Shown: one piece after another, positions 8,909-16,430 of the stretch
Numbering within the stretch: position 1 is the first letter of the stretch
How the letters are laid out: every line of letters starts with the position of its first letter
Origin: Nocardia fusca NBRC 14340
GTDB taxonomy: Bacteria; Actinomycetota; Actinomycetes; Mycobacteriales; Mycobacteriaceae
Direction: 5' to 3'
NCBI RefSeq assembly: GCF_001618425.1
Contig: NZ_BDCU01000027.1
Coordinates: 62,001 to 126,000 of the forward strand
Length of the DNA stretch: 64,000 bases
Program-made: the position numbers and the translations under genes
Notes under the pieces: model-generated
What the model was told of the DNA's origin: nothing
Seen by the model: the letters and a program-made list of their open reading frames with translations, nothing else
Databases searched by the model: none

Positions 8909-8968
8909 ATCGGTTCCTTCGGGTCGTTTCGGTTCGGTCGGATGTCGGTGCGGGGCCGCAGGCCCACG

Positions 8969-10399
8969 TCAGGCGGGATGGACCGCGGCGGGCGGGGTGG
9001 CCGGAAGTGCCACGGCGACGGGTCGCAGCACGGTGACCGCCACCGCCAGTGCGGCCACCAGCAGGCCGGCGGCGACGGCGAAGGCCGTCCGGTAGCCGCC
9101 GGTCAGCGCCTCGGCATCGGAGGCGCCGGCGGTCGCCAGGGCGCCGGTGCGGGACGCGGCGAGGGTGGTCAGTACGGCCACGCCGAGCGCCATACCGATC
9201 TGCTGGGTGGTGTTGAACAGTCCGGAGACCAACCCCGCGTCGTCGGCCGCGGCACCGGACATGCCGAGTGCGGTGAGCGCCGGGAGCACCAGCCCGAATC
9301 CGGCGATCAGCGCCATCACCGGCAGCAGGTCGACCGGGTAGGAGGCGTGCGCCGGCACGCTCGCGAGCCGGACCATGGCGGCCAGCAGGAGCAGCAGCCC
9401 GGTGATCAGCACGGCGCGCTCACCGAAGCGGAGGGTGAGGCGGGCCGAGGCGAACAGCGACACCCCGCCGATCGCCACGGCCGCCGGCAGCATGGCCAGC
9501 CCGGTCTCCAAGGCCGCGTAGCCGAGGACGCGCTGCAGGTACAGCGCGAGCAACACCTGGAAGGCGAACATGGCCGAAACCGTCAGCATCTGCACGAGAT
9601 TGGCCCCGGAGACAGCGCGCGAACGGAAGACCCGCAGCGGAAGCAGCGGATCGGCGACCCGGGACTGCCGGATGACGAACGCGGCCAGCAGTAGCAGGGA
9701 TACGGCCGCGAGACCGAGCGTGCGTGAGGAGGTCCAGCCGTGGCGCTCGATCCCGACCACCGTGTAGATACCCAGCATCAGCCCGGCGGTGACCAGTGTG
9801 GCGCCGATCAGATCCGCCCGGCGCACACCGCCACCGGCCCGGTCCGCCGGCAGCACCGCGACCGCCAGGGCCACTGTGGCCAGCCCGATCGGCACGTTGA
9901 TCAGGAAGATCCAGTGCCAGCCGAAGGCGTCGGTCAGCACCCCGCCCAGCACCTGCCCGATCGCCGCACCGGCGGCGCCCGTGAAGCCGAAGACCCCGAT
10001 GGCGACTTTGCGCTGCCGGTGGTCGGTGAACAGGGTGACCAGAATGCCCAGCGCGACGGCGGAGGCGAAGGCGCTGCCCACGCCCTGGAGGAAGCGGGCG
10101 CCGATCAGCAGCGCGGGCGTGGTGGCCGCGCCGGCGATCAGGGACGCCGCGGTGAACACAGCGTTCCCGATCAGGAATATCGTCTTGCGGCCGAACAGGT
10201 CGCCGAGGCGTCCGCCCAGCAGCAGGAGCCCGCCGAAGGCGATCAGGTAGGCGTTGACCGTCCAGCTCAATCCGGCCGAGTCGAATCCCAGGTCACGCTG
10301 GATCTCCGGAAGCGCCACCGTGACGATGCTGCCGTCCAGGACGGTCATCAGGGTGGCTGCCGACAGCACGGCGAGGGCGAGGCGTGCGTGGGTGTTCAT
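8969..10399 (-). CDS. DHA2 (EmrB/QacA) family MFS drug exporter
   Basis: A 476-residue exporter with a predicted 14 membrane helices. Family motifs: LDGSIVTVALPEIQRDLG in helix 1 (motif D1 of the 14-TM group), GGRLGDLFGRKT in loop 2-3 (motif A), and GFTGAAGAAIGQVLGGVLTD in helix 5 (antiporter motif C). GGAG lies at good distance before the ATG. It follows a MarR gene on the same strand, and copies of one 14-bp sequence lie before both genes, so MarR control of export is very likely. Confidence 0.9.
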   Translation of the reverse strand: MNTHARLALAVLSAATLMTVLDGSIVTVALPEIQRDLGFDSAGLSWTVNAYLIAFGGLLLLGGRLGDLFGRKTIFLIGNAVFTAASLIAGAATTPALLIGARFLQGVGSAFASAVALGILVTLFTDHRQRKVAIGVFGFTGAAGAAIGQVLGGVLTDAFGWHWIFLINVPIGLATVALAVAVLPADRAGGGVRRADLIGATLVTAGLMLGIYTVVGIERHGWTSSRTLGLAAVSLLLLAAFVIRQSRVADPLLPLRVFRSRAVSGANLVQMLTVSAMFAFQVLLALYLQRVLGYAALETGLAMLPAAVAIGGVSLFASARLTLRFGERAVLITGLLLLLAAMVRLASVPAHASYPVDLLPVMALIAGFGLVLPALTALGMSGAAADDAGLVSGLFNTTQQIGMALGVAVLTTLAASRTGALATAGASDAEALTGGYRTAFAVAAGLLVAALAVAVTVLRPVAVALPATPPAAVHPA

Positions 10400-10436
10400 G
10401 GTGTTCTCCTGTCCGAAACCCGACAGGAGAGACTGT

Positions 10437-10466
10437 AATAGATAGTTCCGTTGCAGACAATCTATT
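10437..10466. promoter_or_regulatory. Operator before the MFS gene: inverted repeat with shared 14-mer
   Basis: AATAGAT and ATCTATT form a perfect inverted repeat around a 16-bp centre in the MarR-MFS gap. The sequence GATAGTTCCGTTGC inside it occurs again, exactly, at 10961-10974 before the MarR start. A third ATCTATT copy is at 10471-10477 and overlaps the MarR stop codon. Binding by the neighbouring MarR is inferred. Confidence 0.55.
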
Positions 10467-10472
10467 GGAGAT

Positions 10473-10952
10473 CTATTGCCGGGCGCGCCGCGCCGCCGAC
10501 GGCGCCTCCACCGCCTCGGCCAGATGGCCCTCGGTCAGATTCCGCAGCGCGCGCACCAGAACTTCCCGATCCCCCGCGGGCAGCGAGCCGAGCGCCGCAC
10601 GGTGCACGCCGTCGACGATCCGCTGGCTGCGCTCGGCGACCTCCCGCCCCCTGTCGGTGACGGCGATGATGCGAGCCCGCCGGTCCGCCGCGGAAGGCCG
10701 CCGTTCGGCGAGCCCGGCCCGCTCCAGCGCGTCGACGGTGACCACCATGGTGGTCTTGTCCATATCCCCGATCACCGCGAGTTGCGCCTGGGTCCGCTCC
10801 CCCTCCAGGGCGTGGACGAGCACGCAGTGCATCCGGGCCGTGAGCCCGATCTCCGCCAGCGCCGCCGCCATCCGGGTGCGCAGGACGTGACTGGTGCGGT
10901 CGAGCAGAAACGACAGGTCCACTTCGGCGCGGACGGGAGCCATTGCGGTCAT
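10473..10952 (-). CDS. MarR family winged-helix regulator of the adjacent exporter
   Basis: A 159-residue winged-helix protein. The recognition segment (QLAVIGDMDKTTMVVTVDAL), the wing (RRPSAADRRARIIAVTDRG, with the conserved D-R-R-A) and the terminal dimerisation helices are all present. The start MTAM gives normal family length, whereas the open frame would add about 50 non-conserved residues. It is the first gene of a two-gene unit with the DHA2 exporter. Identical 14-bp boxes lie upstream of itself and of the exporter, which suggests autoregulation plus exporter repression. Confidence 0.88.
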   Translation of the reverse strand: MTAMAPVRAEVDLSFLLDRTSHVLRTRMAAALAEIGLTARMHCVLVHALEGERTQAQLAVIGDMDKTTMVVTVDALERAGLAERRPSAADRRARIIAVTDRGREVAERSQRIVDGVHRAALGSLPAGDREVLVRALRNLTEGHLAEAVEAPSAARRARQ

Positions 10953-10960
10953 ACGCCCAT

Positions 10961-10974
10961 GATAGTTCCGTTGC
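10961..10974. promoter_or_regulatory. Second copy of the 14-bp box, upstream of the MarR gene
   Basis: GATAGTTCCGTTGC begins 9 bp upstream of the MarR ATG (minus strand) and is identical to the copy before the MFS gene. Two exact 14-mers at the two promoters of one regulator-target pair are strong evidence of a shared operator element. Confidence 0.55.
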
Positions 10975-11195
10975 GGATCTTCTGCGGCGAACCATCCGAG
11001 CATGGGCGGCCGCGCGCGGTTCGCCCGAGACCGCGGCCACCGCCTCCGGCCGAGACTGCGAATGAGCGAAAACACCGCCACCCCGGCCATGGGCCGCTTC
11101 GCACCCACCCGTTCTAAGACCCGGTGATCGCCCCGACCCGCGAACGACTGTGACGGTCCGCGGCCGTCTTGTATTGCGCCCGAGTACGTCGATCG

Positions 11196-12113
11196 CTACG
11201 AGAAAGCCCCGTCGGCCACCCCTGTCGTCGCGGGCACCTGCACAGCCGCCGGAACGAACTGGTCGGCAATCCACCGAGCCACACCGTCCGGGTAGGGAGC
11301 CGGCAACCCGAGCACGATATGACCGAACCCGGCCGCGAGCGCTTCATCGATCGCGCTCCGTGTGCTGTCCGGCCGCTCGTAGGAGACCGGCAGGAAGATC
11401 GACCGGCCGATCTCGGCCGGATCACGGCCGATATCGGCGCAGTATCGATCCAACCGGGCGCTGCGGTCGACGGCATCGCCGATATCACCGCCCGGAATGT
11501 TCCACAGATCGGCGTATTCGGCGACAACGCGCAGTGTCGCATCGGATCGACCGCCGATGACGATCGGCGGATACGGACGCTGCACGGGTTTGGGATTGCC
11601 GAACGCCCCGGTGAGCCGCACGTGGGCACCCTCGAAATCAAAGGGCGCGTCCGCGGTCCACAGGCGGCGGATCACCGCGCACGCCTCGGCGAGATTCGCT
11701 ACCGAGTCGCCGAAATCGGCATAGGGCAGACCGTGCGCCTCGTACTCCCGGCGGGCCATCGGCAGGCCGGGGCGGGACCCGGCGCCGATCCCGAAGTCCA
11801 ACCGGCCGCCGGCGACGATATCGACGGTGGTGGCGATCTTGGCCAGCACGGCCGGCGGCCGGAACCGATTACTGGTGACCATCAGGCCGAGGCGCAACCT
11901 GCCGGTCTGCGCCGCGAGCGCGGACAGCAGCGTCCAACCCTCGAGGATGGGCCCGTTCATGTCACCGGCGATCGGCAGCAGATGGTCGAACAGCCAGGCG
12001 TGTTCGATCTCCGGGACAGCGTCGGCCTCTTGCCAGACGCGCAGGATATCGGCGTAGTCGACCTGCATGGGTGCGGTCATGATGCCGAAGCTGGGACGGG
12101 TTGGGTGCGCCAT
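11196..12113 (-). CDS. LLM class (luciferase-like) F420/flavin-dependent oxidoreductase
   Basis: A 305-residue TIM-barrel monooxygenase-like enzyme of the luciferase-like superfamily, many of which use F420 in actinobacteria. Seen: an N-terminal strand FGIMTAPM, WLFDHLLPIAGD (catalytic-site loop), LGLMVTSNRFRPPAVLAKIATT, a glycine-rich GGRLDFGIGAG loop, and RPYPPIVIGGRS. It is divergent from a TetR gene across two near-identical palindromes, so it is the likely target of that repressor. Substrate unknown. Confidence 0.85.
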   Translation of the reverse strand: MAHPTRPSFGIMTAPMQVDYADILRVWQEADAVPEIEHAWLFDHLLPIAGDMNGPILEGWTLLSALAAQTGRLRLGLMVTSNRFRPPAVLAKIATTVDIVAGGRLDFGIGAGSRPGLPMARREYEAHGLPYADFGDSVANLAEACAVIRRLWTADAPFDFEGAHVRLTGAFGNPKPVQRPYPPIVIGGRSDATLRVVAEYADLWNIPGGDIGDAVDRSARLDRYCADIGRDPAEIGRSIFLPVSYERPDSTRSAIDEALAAGFGHIVLGLPAPYPDGVARWIADQFVPAAVQVPATTGVADGAFS

Positions 12114-12220
12114 GGGATGGTCGGCCTTTCAGCACAAGGGGATGGGTGAGAGAACGCCGGACCGAGCCCCTCGGGGGCGAACCGGGTCGATCGTTCTGCG
12201 GGTTTCTGGCATCCTGAAAG

Positions 12221-12262
12221 CGGAACAATGTTCCGATAACCAACATACGGAACATCGTTCCG
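12221..12262. promoter_or_regulatory. Tandem palindromes between LLM and TetR genes, TetR operators
   Basis: Two 15-bp perfect palindromes, CGGAAC-AAT-GTTCCG (12221-12235) and CGGAAC-ATC-GTTCCG (12248-12262), are spaced 27 bp apart start to start in the divergent promoter region. Arms are identical and only the 3-bp centre differs. The adjacent TetR protein is the obvious candidate binder. Confidence 0.65.
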
Positions 12263-12293
12263 CTTGCCAAGCGAAGTGAGAGGATAGCGCCCA

Positions 12294-12881
12294 ATGGCGG
12301 CAGAGGGCAGCAGGGTGCAACCCCCCGAACAGCGGAAACGCGCCGACGCCCGGCGCAATCAGGCAGCTCTGCTCGACGCGGCCGCCGCGGCCTTCGTCGC
12401 CGCCGGCGTCGATGCACCCGTCCGCGATATCGCCGCGCGCGCCGGAGTCGGTGTCGGCACCATCTACCGGCACTTCCCCACCCGGTCCGACCTCGTCGTC
12501 GCCGTCTACCGCCACCAGGTCGAAGCCTGTGCCGAAGCCGGCCCCGCTCTACTGGCCGACAGCCCCACCCCGTTCCTCGCTCTGACTCGCTGGATCGATC
12601 TGTTCGTCGACTTCCTGGTCACCAAACACGGTCTCGCCGAGGCGCTGCGCTCCGACAACGCGGCCTTCGAGCCCCTGCACGCCTACTTCATCGACCGCCT
12701 GCTCCCGGTCTGCGCCCAACTGCTCGATGCCGCGACCGCGGCCGGCGAGATCGTCCCCGATACCGACACATACGAACTCATGCGGGCAGTGGGGAATCTG
12801 TGCATCGGCGCGGGTCACGACCCCCGCTACGACGCGCGGCGAATGGTCGGGCTGCTGCTCGAAGGATTGCGCGCCCGCTAG
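12294..12881 (+). CDS. TetR family repressor
   Basis: A 195-residue regulator with the TetR helix-turn-helix near residues 40-68 (VRDIAARAGVGVGTIYRHFP, then TRSDLVVAVYRH) and an all-helical C-terminal ligand domain of the type often annotated as SbtR-like. It is divergent from the LLM oxidoreductase; the two palindromes in the gap suggest that it represses both itself and that enzyme until a small molecule binds. The short basic N-terminal tail (EQRKRADARRN) before the first helix is normal for the family. Confidence 0.88.
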   Translation: MAAEGSRVQPPEQRKRADARRNQAALLDAAAAAFVAAGVDAPVRDIAARAGVGVGTIYRHFPTRSDLVVAVYRHQVEACAEAGPALLADSPTPFLALTRWIDLFVDFLVTKHGLAEALRSDNAAFEPLHAYFIDRLLPVCAQLLDAATAAGEIVPDTDTYELMRAVGNLCIGAGHDPRYDARRMVGLLLEGLRAR

Positions 12882-13100
12882 GCGTCCGGCCCGGTAGCCG
12901 CCTCCGAGCGCCGGGGTATGCCGTACCGGAAGGACCCGGCCGCGACAGCCCCCGGACCCCGCTCTGCCCTAGAATTGCCATACAACTCGAAGCGCTCACC
13001 TGTTCTTCCTGCGATGCGCACCGTCACCGTGTGGTGCGCGAATGAGTGCGTCCGCCCGCGCGGCGGTTTCGCACCGAAACTCCGATCCGAGGCGGCGCTC

Positions 13101-14489
13101 ATGACAGACGTCGACTATTGCGTGGTAGGTGGGGGATTTGCCGGACTGACCGCCGCCCGGCGGTTGAAACAGGCGGGCCGCACAGTGACCGTGCTGGAAG
13201 CCCGCGACCGGCTCGGCGGGCGCGCGTTCACCGAAACCCGGCCCGACGGGTCGTGGATCGATCGCGGCGGCGCGTGGATCGGCCCCGGCCAGGACCGGAT
13301 CCGCGCGCTGATGCAGGACTACGGGGTGGCGAGCTACAAGCAGTACACCGACGGTGAGGCGATGATGCTCGTCGACGGCAAGCAGTATCGCTACACCGGC
13401 ACGATCCCGTGGTCGATGAGCCCGTGGGTGGCGATGAACCTCGGCGCCGCGCTCCTCGACCTGGGCCATCTGTGCAAGTCGATACCACTCGACGCGCCGT
13501 GGACGGCCGAGCAGGCCGACCGCTGGGATCGCCTCACCCTGGCGCATTGGCTGAACACCCACGTCGTATCCAAGGCCGCGCACGAACTGCTCGAAACCGC
13601 GATAGCCGGTGCCTACACGTCCGCCGCGTCCGAGGTGTCGCTACTGTTCGCCCTGTATCAGATGGCATCCGGCGGCGGTCCCGGTTTCGTTCTGGGCATC
13701 GAGGACGGCGCCCAGGATTCCCGGCCGGTGGGCGGGATGGGCGCGGTCTACTGCCCGATGGCGGCCGAACTCGGCGACGCGGTCATGCTCGCCCAGCCCG
13801 TCCGCCGCATCCGGCAGGACGCCGACGGGGTCACAGTGTTCTCCGGCAAGATGACGGTGCGCGCCCGCCGGGTGATCGTGACGGTTCCGCTGGCGATCGC
13901 GAGCCAGATCCGCTACGAACCGATACTGCCGGTCGACCGGTCGCTCCTGCATCAGCGGATGCCGAGCGGCGCCATCATCAAGATCTCCCTCGTGTACGAC
14001 GAACCGTTCTGGCGCGCGGACGGGTTGTCCGGACAGTCGGCGGCGCCGGGGTCGCCGGCCACCATCACCATCGACGCCTGTACCGATACCGGCCGTCCCG
14101 GCGTCCTGTGCGTCATCGTGGAGGGGCCCATCGCACGGCAGATCGGCCGGCTCGACCCCGCCGAGCGGCGGCACACGATACTCGACGCCCTCGCGGAACG
14201 GTTCGGCGACAAGGCCCGCACCCCGGCCGACTACATCGAGCAGAACTGGAGCGCCGAACGCTATTCCGGTGGCGGGATGCTCAGCCACGCGCCGACCGGC
14301 GTGCTGACCCAGTTCGGCCCCGCCCTGCGCGCACCGTGCGGACGCATCCACTGGGCCGGCACCGAAAGTTCCGCGGTGATGTGCGGGTGGGTCGACGGAG
14401 CCGTGCGGTCGGGTGAGCGGGCGGCGGAGGAGGTACTGGAACACGAGATCGTGACCGCGTCCGCGGCTCGCGCCCCCCGGCCCGAGTGA
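13101..14489 (+). CDS. FAD-dependent flavin monoamine oxidase
   Basis: A 462-residue amine oxidase. The N-terminus holds the FAD dinucleotide fold, VVGGGFAGLTAARRLKQAG with the ribose-binding E in VLEARDRLGGRA. The C-terminus carries the second FAD contact IHWAGTESSAVMCGWVDGA, where the covalent-flavin Cys of eukaryotic MAO is not at its usual place, so FAD is probably non-covalent. It oxidises primary or secondary amines to aldehydes with release of H2O2 and ammonia; the substrate is not evident. The ATG at this position matches the family N-terminus, whereas the frame open from 12918 has no homology. A TAGAAT -10-like hexamer lies at 12970-12975. Confidence 0.88.
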   Translation: MTDVDYCVVGGGFAGLTAARRLKQAGRTVTVLEARDRLGGRAFTETRPDGSWIDRGGAWIGPGQDRIRALMQDYGVASYKQYTDGEAMMLVDGKQYRYTGTIPWSMSPWVAMNLGAALLDLGHLCKSIPLDAPWTAEQADRWDRLTLAHWLNTHVVSKAAHELLETAIAGAYTSAASEVSLLFALYQMASGGGPGFVLGIEDGAQDSRPVGGMGAVYCPMAAELGDAVMLAQPVRRIRQDADGVTVFSGKMTVRARRVIVTVPLAIASQIRYEPILPVDRSLLHQRMPSGAIIKISLVYDEPFWRADGLSGQSAAPGSPATITIDACTDTGRPGVLCVIVEGPIARQIGRLDPAERRHTILDALAERFGDKARTPADYIEQNWSAERYSGGGMLSHAPTGVLTQFGPALRAPCGRIHWAGTESSAVMCGWVDGAVRSGERAAEEVLEHEIVTASAARAPRPE

Positions 14490-14547
14490 CAGCAGTCCCC
14501 GGCGACCGGATCGGAGGAACGTGCCGGCGGAAGCAGCGACGTGACAT

Positions 14548-14570
14548 GCAAGTGACTACTTGCCTATAGT
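14548..14570 (+). promoter_or_regulatory. ArsR operator overlapping a leaderless promoter
   Basis: GCAAGT-GACT-ACTTGC is a perfect 16-bp palindrome (14548-14563) that abuts a TATAGT -10 hexamer (14565-14570). The GTG start follows seven bases later, which fits transcription starting at the start codon. The palindrome fills the spacer between -35 and -10, so a bound ArsR dimer would block polymerase. Confidence 0.65.
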
Positions 14571-14576
14571 GGTAGC

Positions 14577-14864
14577 GTGAGCGAAAGTACCGACCCGGCC
14601 GATGTGTTCCGCGCACTGGCCGACCCGACTCGGCGAGTGATTCTCGACGAACTCGCCGAACGGGACGGGCAGACACTGTTCGAACTGTGCGGCCGGTTGA
14701 CCATGCGCCACCAGCTGTCATCCACCCGGCAGGCCATATCCCAGCATCTCGACGTACTCGCCGGCGCCGGCCTGATCCGGACGAGCCGGGAGGGCCGGTA
14801 CAAGTTCCACTACCTCGAGCGAGAACCGTTGCGGAATCTCACCGACCGCTGGCTGAAGGAGTAG
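14577..14864 (+). CDS. ArsR family (SmtB-like) winged-helix repressor
   Basis: A 95-residue autorepressor. It has the ArsR start pattern DVFRALADPTRRVILDEL and the recognition helix with the S-x-x-R-x-A-I-S-Q-H-L-D-V-L motif, followed by a wing GRYKFHYLE. There is no metal-binding CxC, so it is probably not a metalloregulator and resembles the YczG/AseR-like glyoxalase-linked group. A VOC gene follows 2 bp after the stop. A GTG start next to a -10 element and a perfect palindrome indicates a leaderless, autoregulated transcript. Confidence 0.88.
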   Translation: MSESTDPADVFRALADPTRRVILDELAERDGQTLFELCGRLTMRHQLSSTRQAISQHLDVLAGAGLIRTSREGRYKFHYLEREPLRNLTDRWLKE

Positions 14865-14866
14865 GA

Positions 14867-15256
14867 ATGCGGATCGACGTGACCAGCGTCTGGGTCGACG
14901 ACCAGGACAAGGCACTCACCTTCTATACCGACACACTCGGCTTCGTGAAGAAGACCGATGTCCCGGCCGGCGAGTACCGCTGGCTGACCGTCGTCTCACC
15001 GCAGGCGCCGGACGGGGTGGAGCTGCTCCTGGAACCCGACGCCCACCCGGCCGCCAAACCATTCAAGAACGCGCTGGTAGAGGATGGAATCCCGTTCACC
15101 TCCTTCGCGGTCGACGATGTGCACGCCGAGTACGAGCGGCTGCAAGGGCTGGGTGTGCGCTTCACCCAGCCCCCGGTGGACCACGGGCCGGTGACCACCG
15201 CGGTCCTCGACGACACCTGCGGCAACCTCATCCAGATCGCGGAGCACAAGGGCTGA
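14867..15256 (+). CDS. VOC family (glyoxalase/dioxygenase fold) protein
   Basis: A 129-residue vicinal-oxygen-chelate protein. Paired beta-alpha-beta-beta-beta modules are seen, with ALTFYTDTLGFVKKTDV in the first and PFTSFAVDDVHAEYERL plus DDTCGNLIQI in the second. Possible metal ligands are few, so it may act as a binding or resistance protein rather than an enzyme. GGAG before the ATG overlaps the end of the ArsR gene and the spacing is 2 bp, so the two are co-translated from one short operon. Confidence 0.85.
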   Translation: MRIDVTSVWVDDQDKALTFYTDTLGFVKKTDVPAGEYRWLTVVSPQAPDGVELLLEPDAHPAAKPFKNALVEDGIPFTSFAVDDVHAEYERLQGLGVRFTQPPVDHGPVTTAVLDDTCGNLIQIAEHKG

Positions 15257-15436
15257 TTCCCCGGCGCCGGCACTCCCGAGTCCTCGGCGCGATCCCGGGC
15301 GCGGAGCCCCCGCGGGACCCGCGCCGGGGACCGCCGCGTCACCTTCGGCGTTCCTCGATCGGCGGCGCGCCGGGCATCTCATCACCCCGGACCTGGGCCG
15401 CGATGCCCTCCGGGAGCCGCCACCGCGTCCCGTCGC

Positions 15437-16243
15437 TCAGAACCGCTCTTTGTGCCCACGCAACCAGTCGGCGAACGTGCGTGCGGACCGGCCGAGGATC
15501 CGTTCCACGGTGCCGTCCGGGATCCGCGCCTCCGGCGGCGGGTCGGCGTGCCAGCCCACCACGTACTCCGCATCGGCCCGGGACACCCCTTCGCGCAGCA
15601 TTCTTTCGATGGCCCGTTCGCGGCCGATCTGCTCGAAGGCGATATCACGGCCGAGCGCACCGGCGAGCAGCGCCACCCGTTCTCCGGTGGTCAGCGCTTC
15701 GGGGCCGTTGAGGTTGTACGCACGACCCGCATGCCCGTCCTCGGTGTGCGCGATCGCCGCCACCGCACCGAGATCGCCCTCGTGCACGACCGCGCTCGGC
15801 AGATCGAACGGTTCCCGCACCACCCCCTCCGCGCGAACGGATTCCGCCCAGGTGAGCGCATTGGCCATGAACTCCTGCGGTTCCAGCCGCGTCCACGCGA
15901 CCCCGGACCGCTCCACCGCCGACTCGGCCGGGCCGACGTAACCACCCCAGAGGATGGTAATCCGCTCGACCCCGGCGGCGACCGCGCGCCGGACCAGTTC
16001 GGGTCCGGTCCCGGCCACCCCGGCCGTCACGGTGATGTGCAGCCCGGTGACGCCGTCCAGTGCCGCGTCCAGCGCCGCGGGCTCGGTGTGCGTACCCGTC
16101 ACCAGTTCCGCGTCCGCGGGCAGCAGCGTCGCGGCCCGTCGCGGATCACGGGTCAACGCCCGCACCTTCTTTCCCCTGCGCAGCAACTCCGACACCACAT
16201 GTTTGCCGGTGTTCCCGGTTGCGCCCGTTACCAATACCGTCAC
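15437..16243 (-). CDS. NmrA-like / atypical short-chain dehydrogenase NAD(P)-binding protein
   Basis: A 268-residue NmrA-type extended SDR. The N-terminal VLVTGATGNTGKHVVSELL is the dinucleotide-binding GxxGxxG motif, followed by VRALTRDP for the 2'-phosphate side (NADPH preferred). The typical YxxxK is absent, as in NmrA/azoreductase-like members, which act as redox sensors or quinone/azo reductases. A GTG start with GGGAG six bases upstream is used. Its promoter has the 19-bp spacer and inverted repeat of a SoxR-type site, which suggests induction by redox-cycling compounds. Confidence 0.85.
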   Translation of the reverse strand: MTVLVTGATGNTGKHVVSELLRRGKKVRALTRDPRRAATLLPADAELVTGTHTEPAALDAALDGVTGLHITVTAGVAGTGPELVRRAVAAGVERITILWGGYVGPAESAVERSGVAWTRLEPQEFMANALTWAESVRAEGVVREPFDLPSAVVHEGDLGAVAAIAHTEDGHAGRAYNLNGPEALTTGERVALLAGALGRDIAFEQIGRERAIERMLREGVSRADAEYVVGWHADPPPEARIPDGTVERILGRSARTFADWLRGHKERF

Positions 16244-16265
16244 GTCGACTCCCTTCCGAACGCGA

Positions 16266-16296
16266 ACGCTATGACCTAAACAAAGGTTGAGGTCAA
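16266..16296 (-). promoter_or_regulatory. SoxR/MerR-type promoter of the NmrA-like reductase gene
   Basis: On the minus strand: -35 TTGACC (16291-16296), a 19-bp spacer, and -10 TAGCGT (16266-16271). The spacer carries TGACCT-N12-AGGTCA symmetry (16272-16295), including CCTCAA...TTTAGG, close to the known SoxR box CCTCAAgttaacTTGAGG. Overlong 19-bp spacers are diagnostic of MerR-family activation. No soxR gene is in the window. Confidence 0.55.
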
Positions 16297-16430
16297 TTCC
16301 CGGCGGAGGCGACCGCGGAGGCGCACACTCCGGAATTACTGCCCATGGGCACCAAGCGCCGCACACCGCGGCGCGGCAGGCGGCATACTCGGACGCAGCA
16401 TCGGTCACTCCGGCGGGCGAGGAGAAGGAA

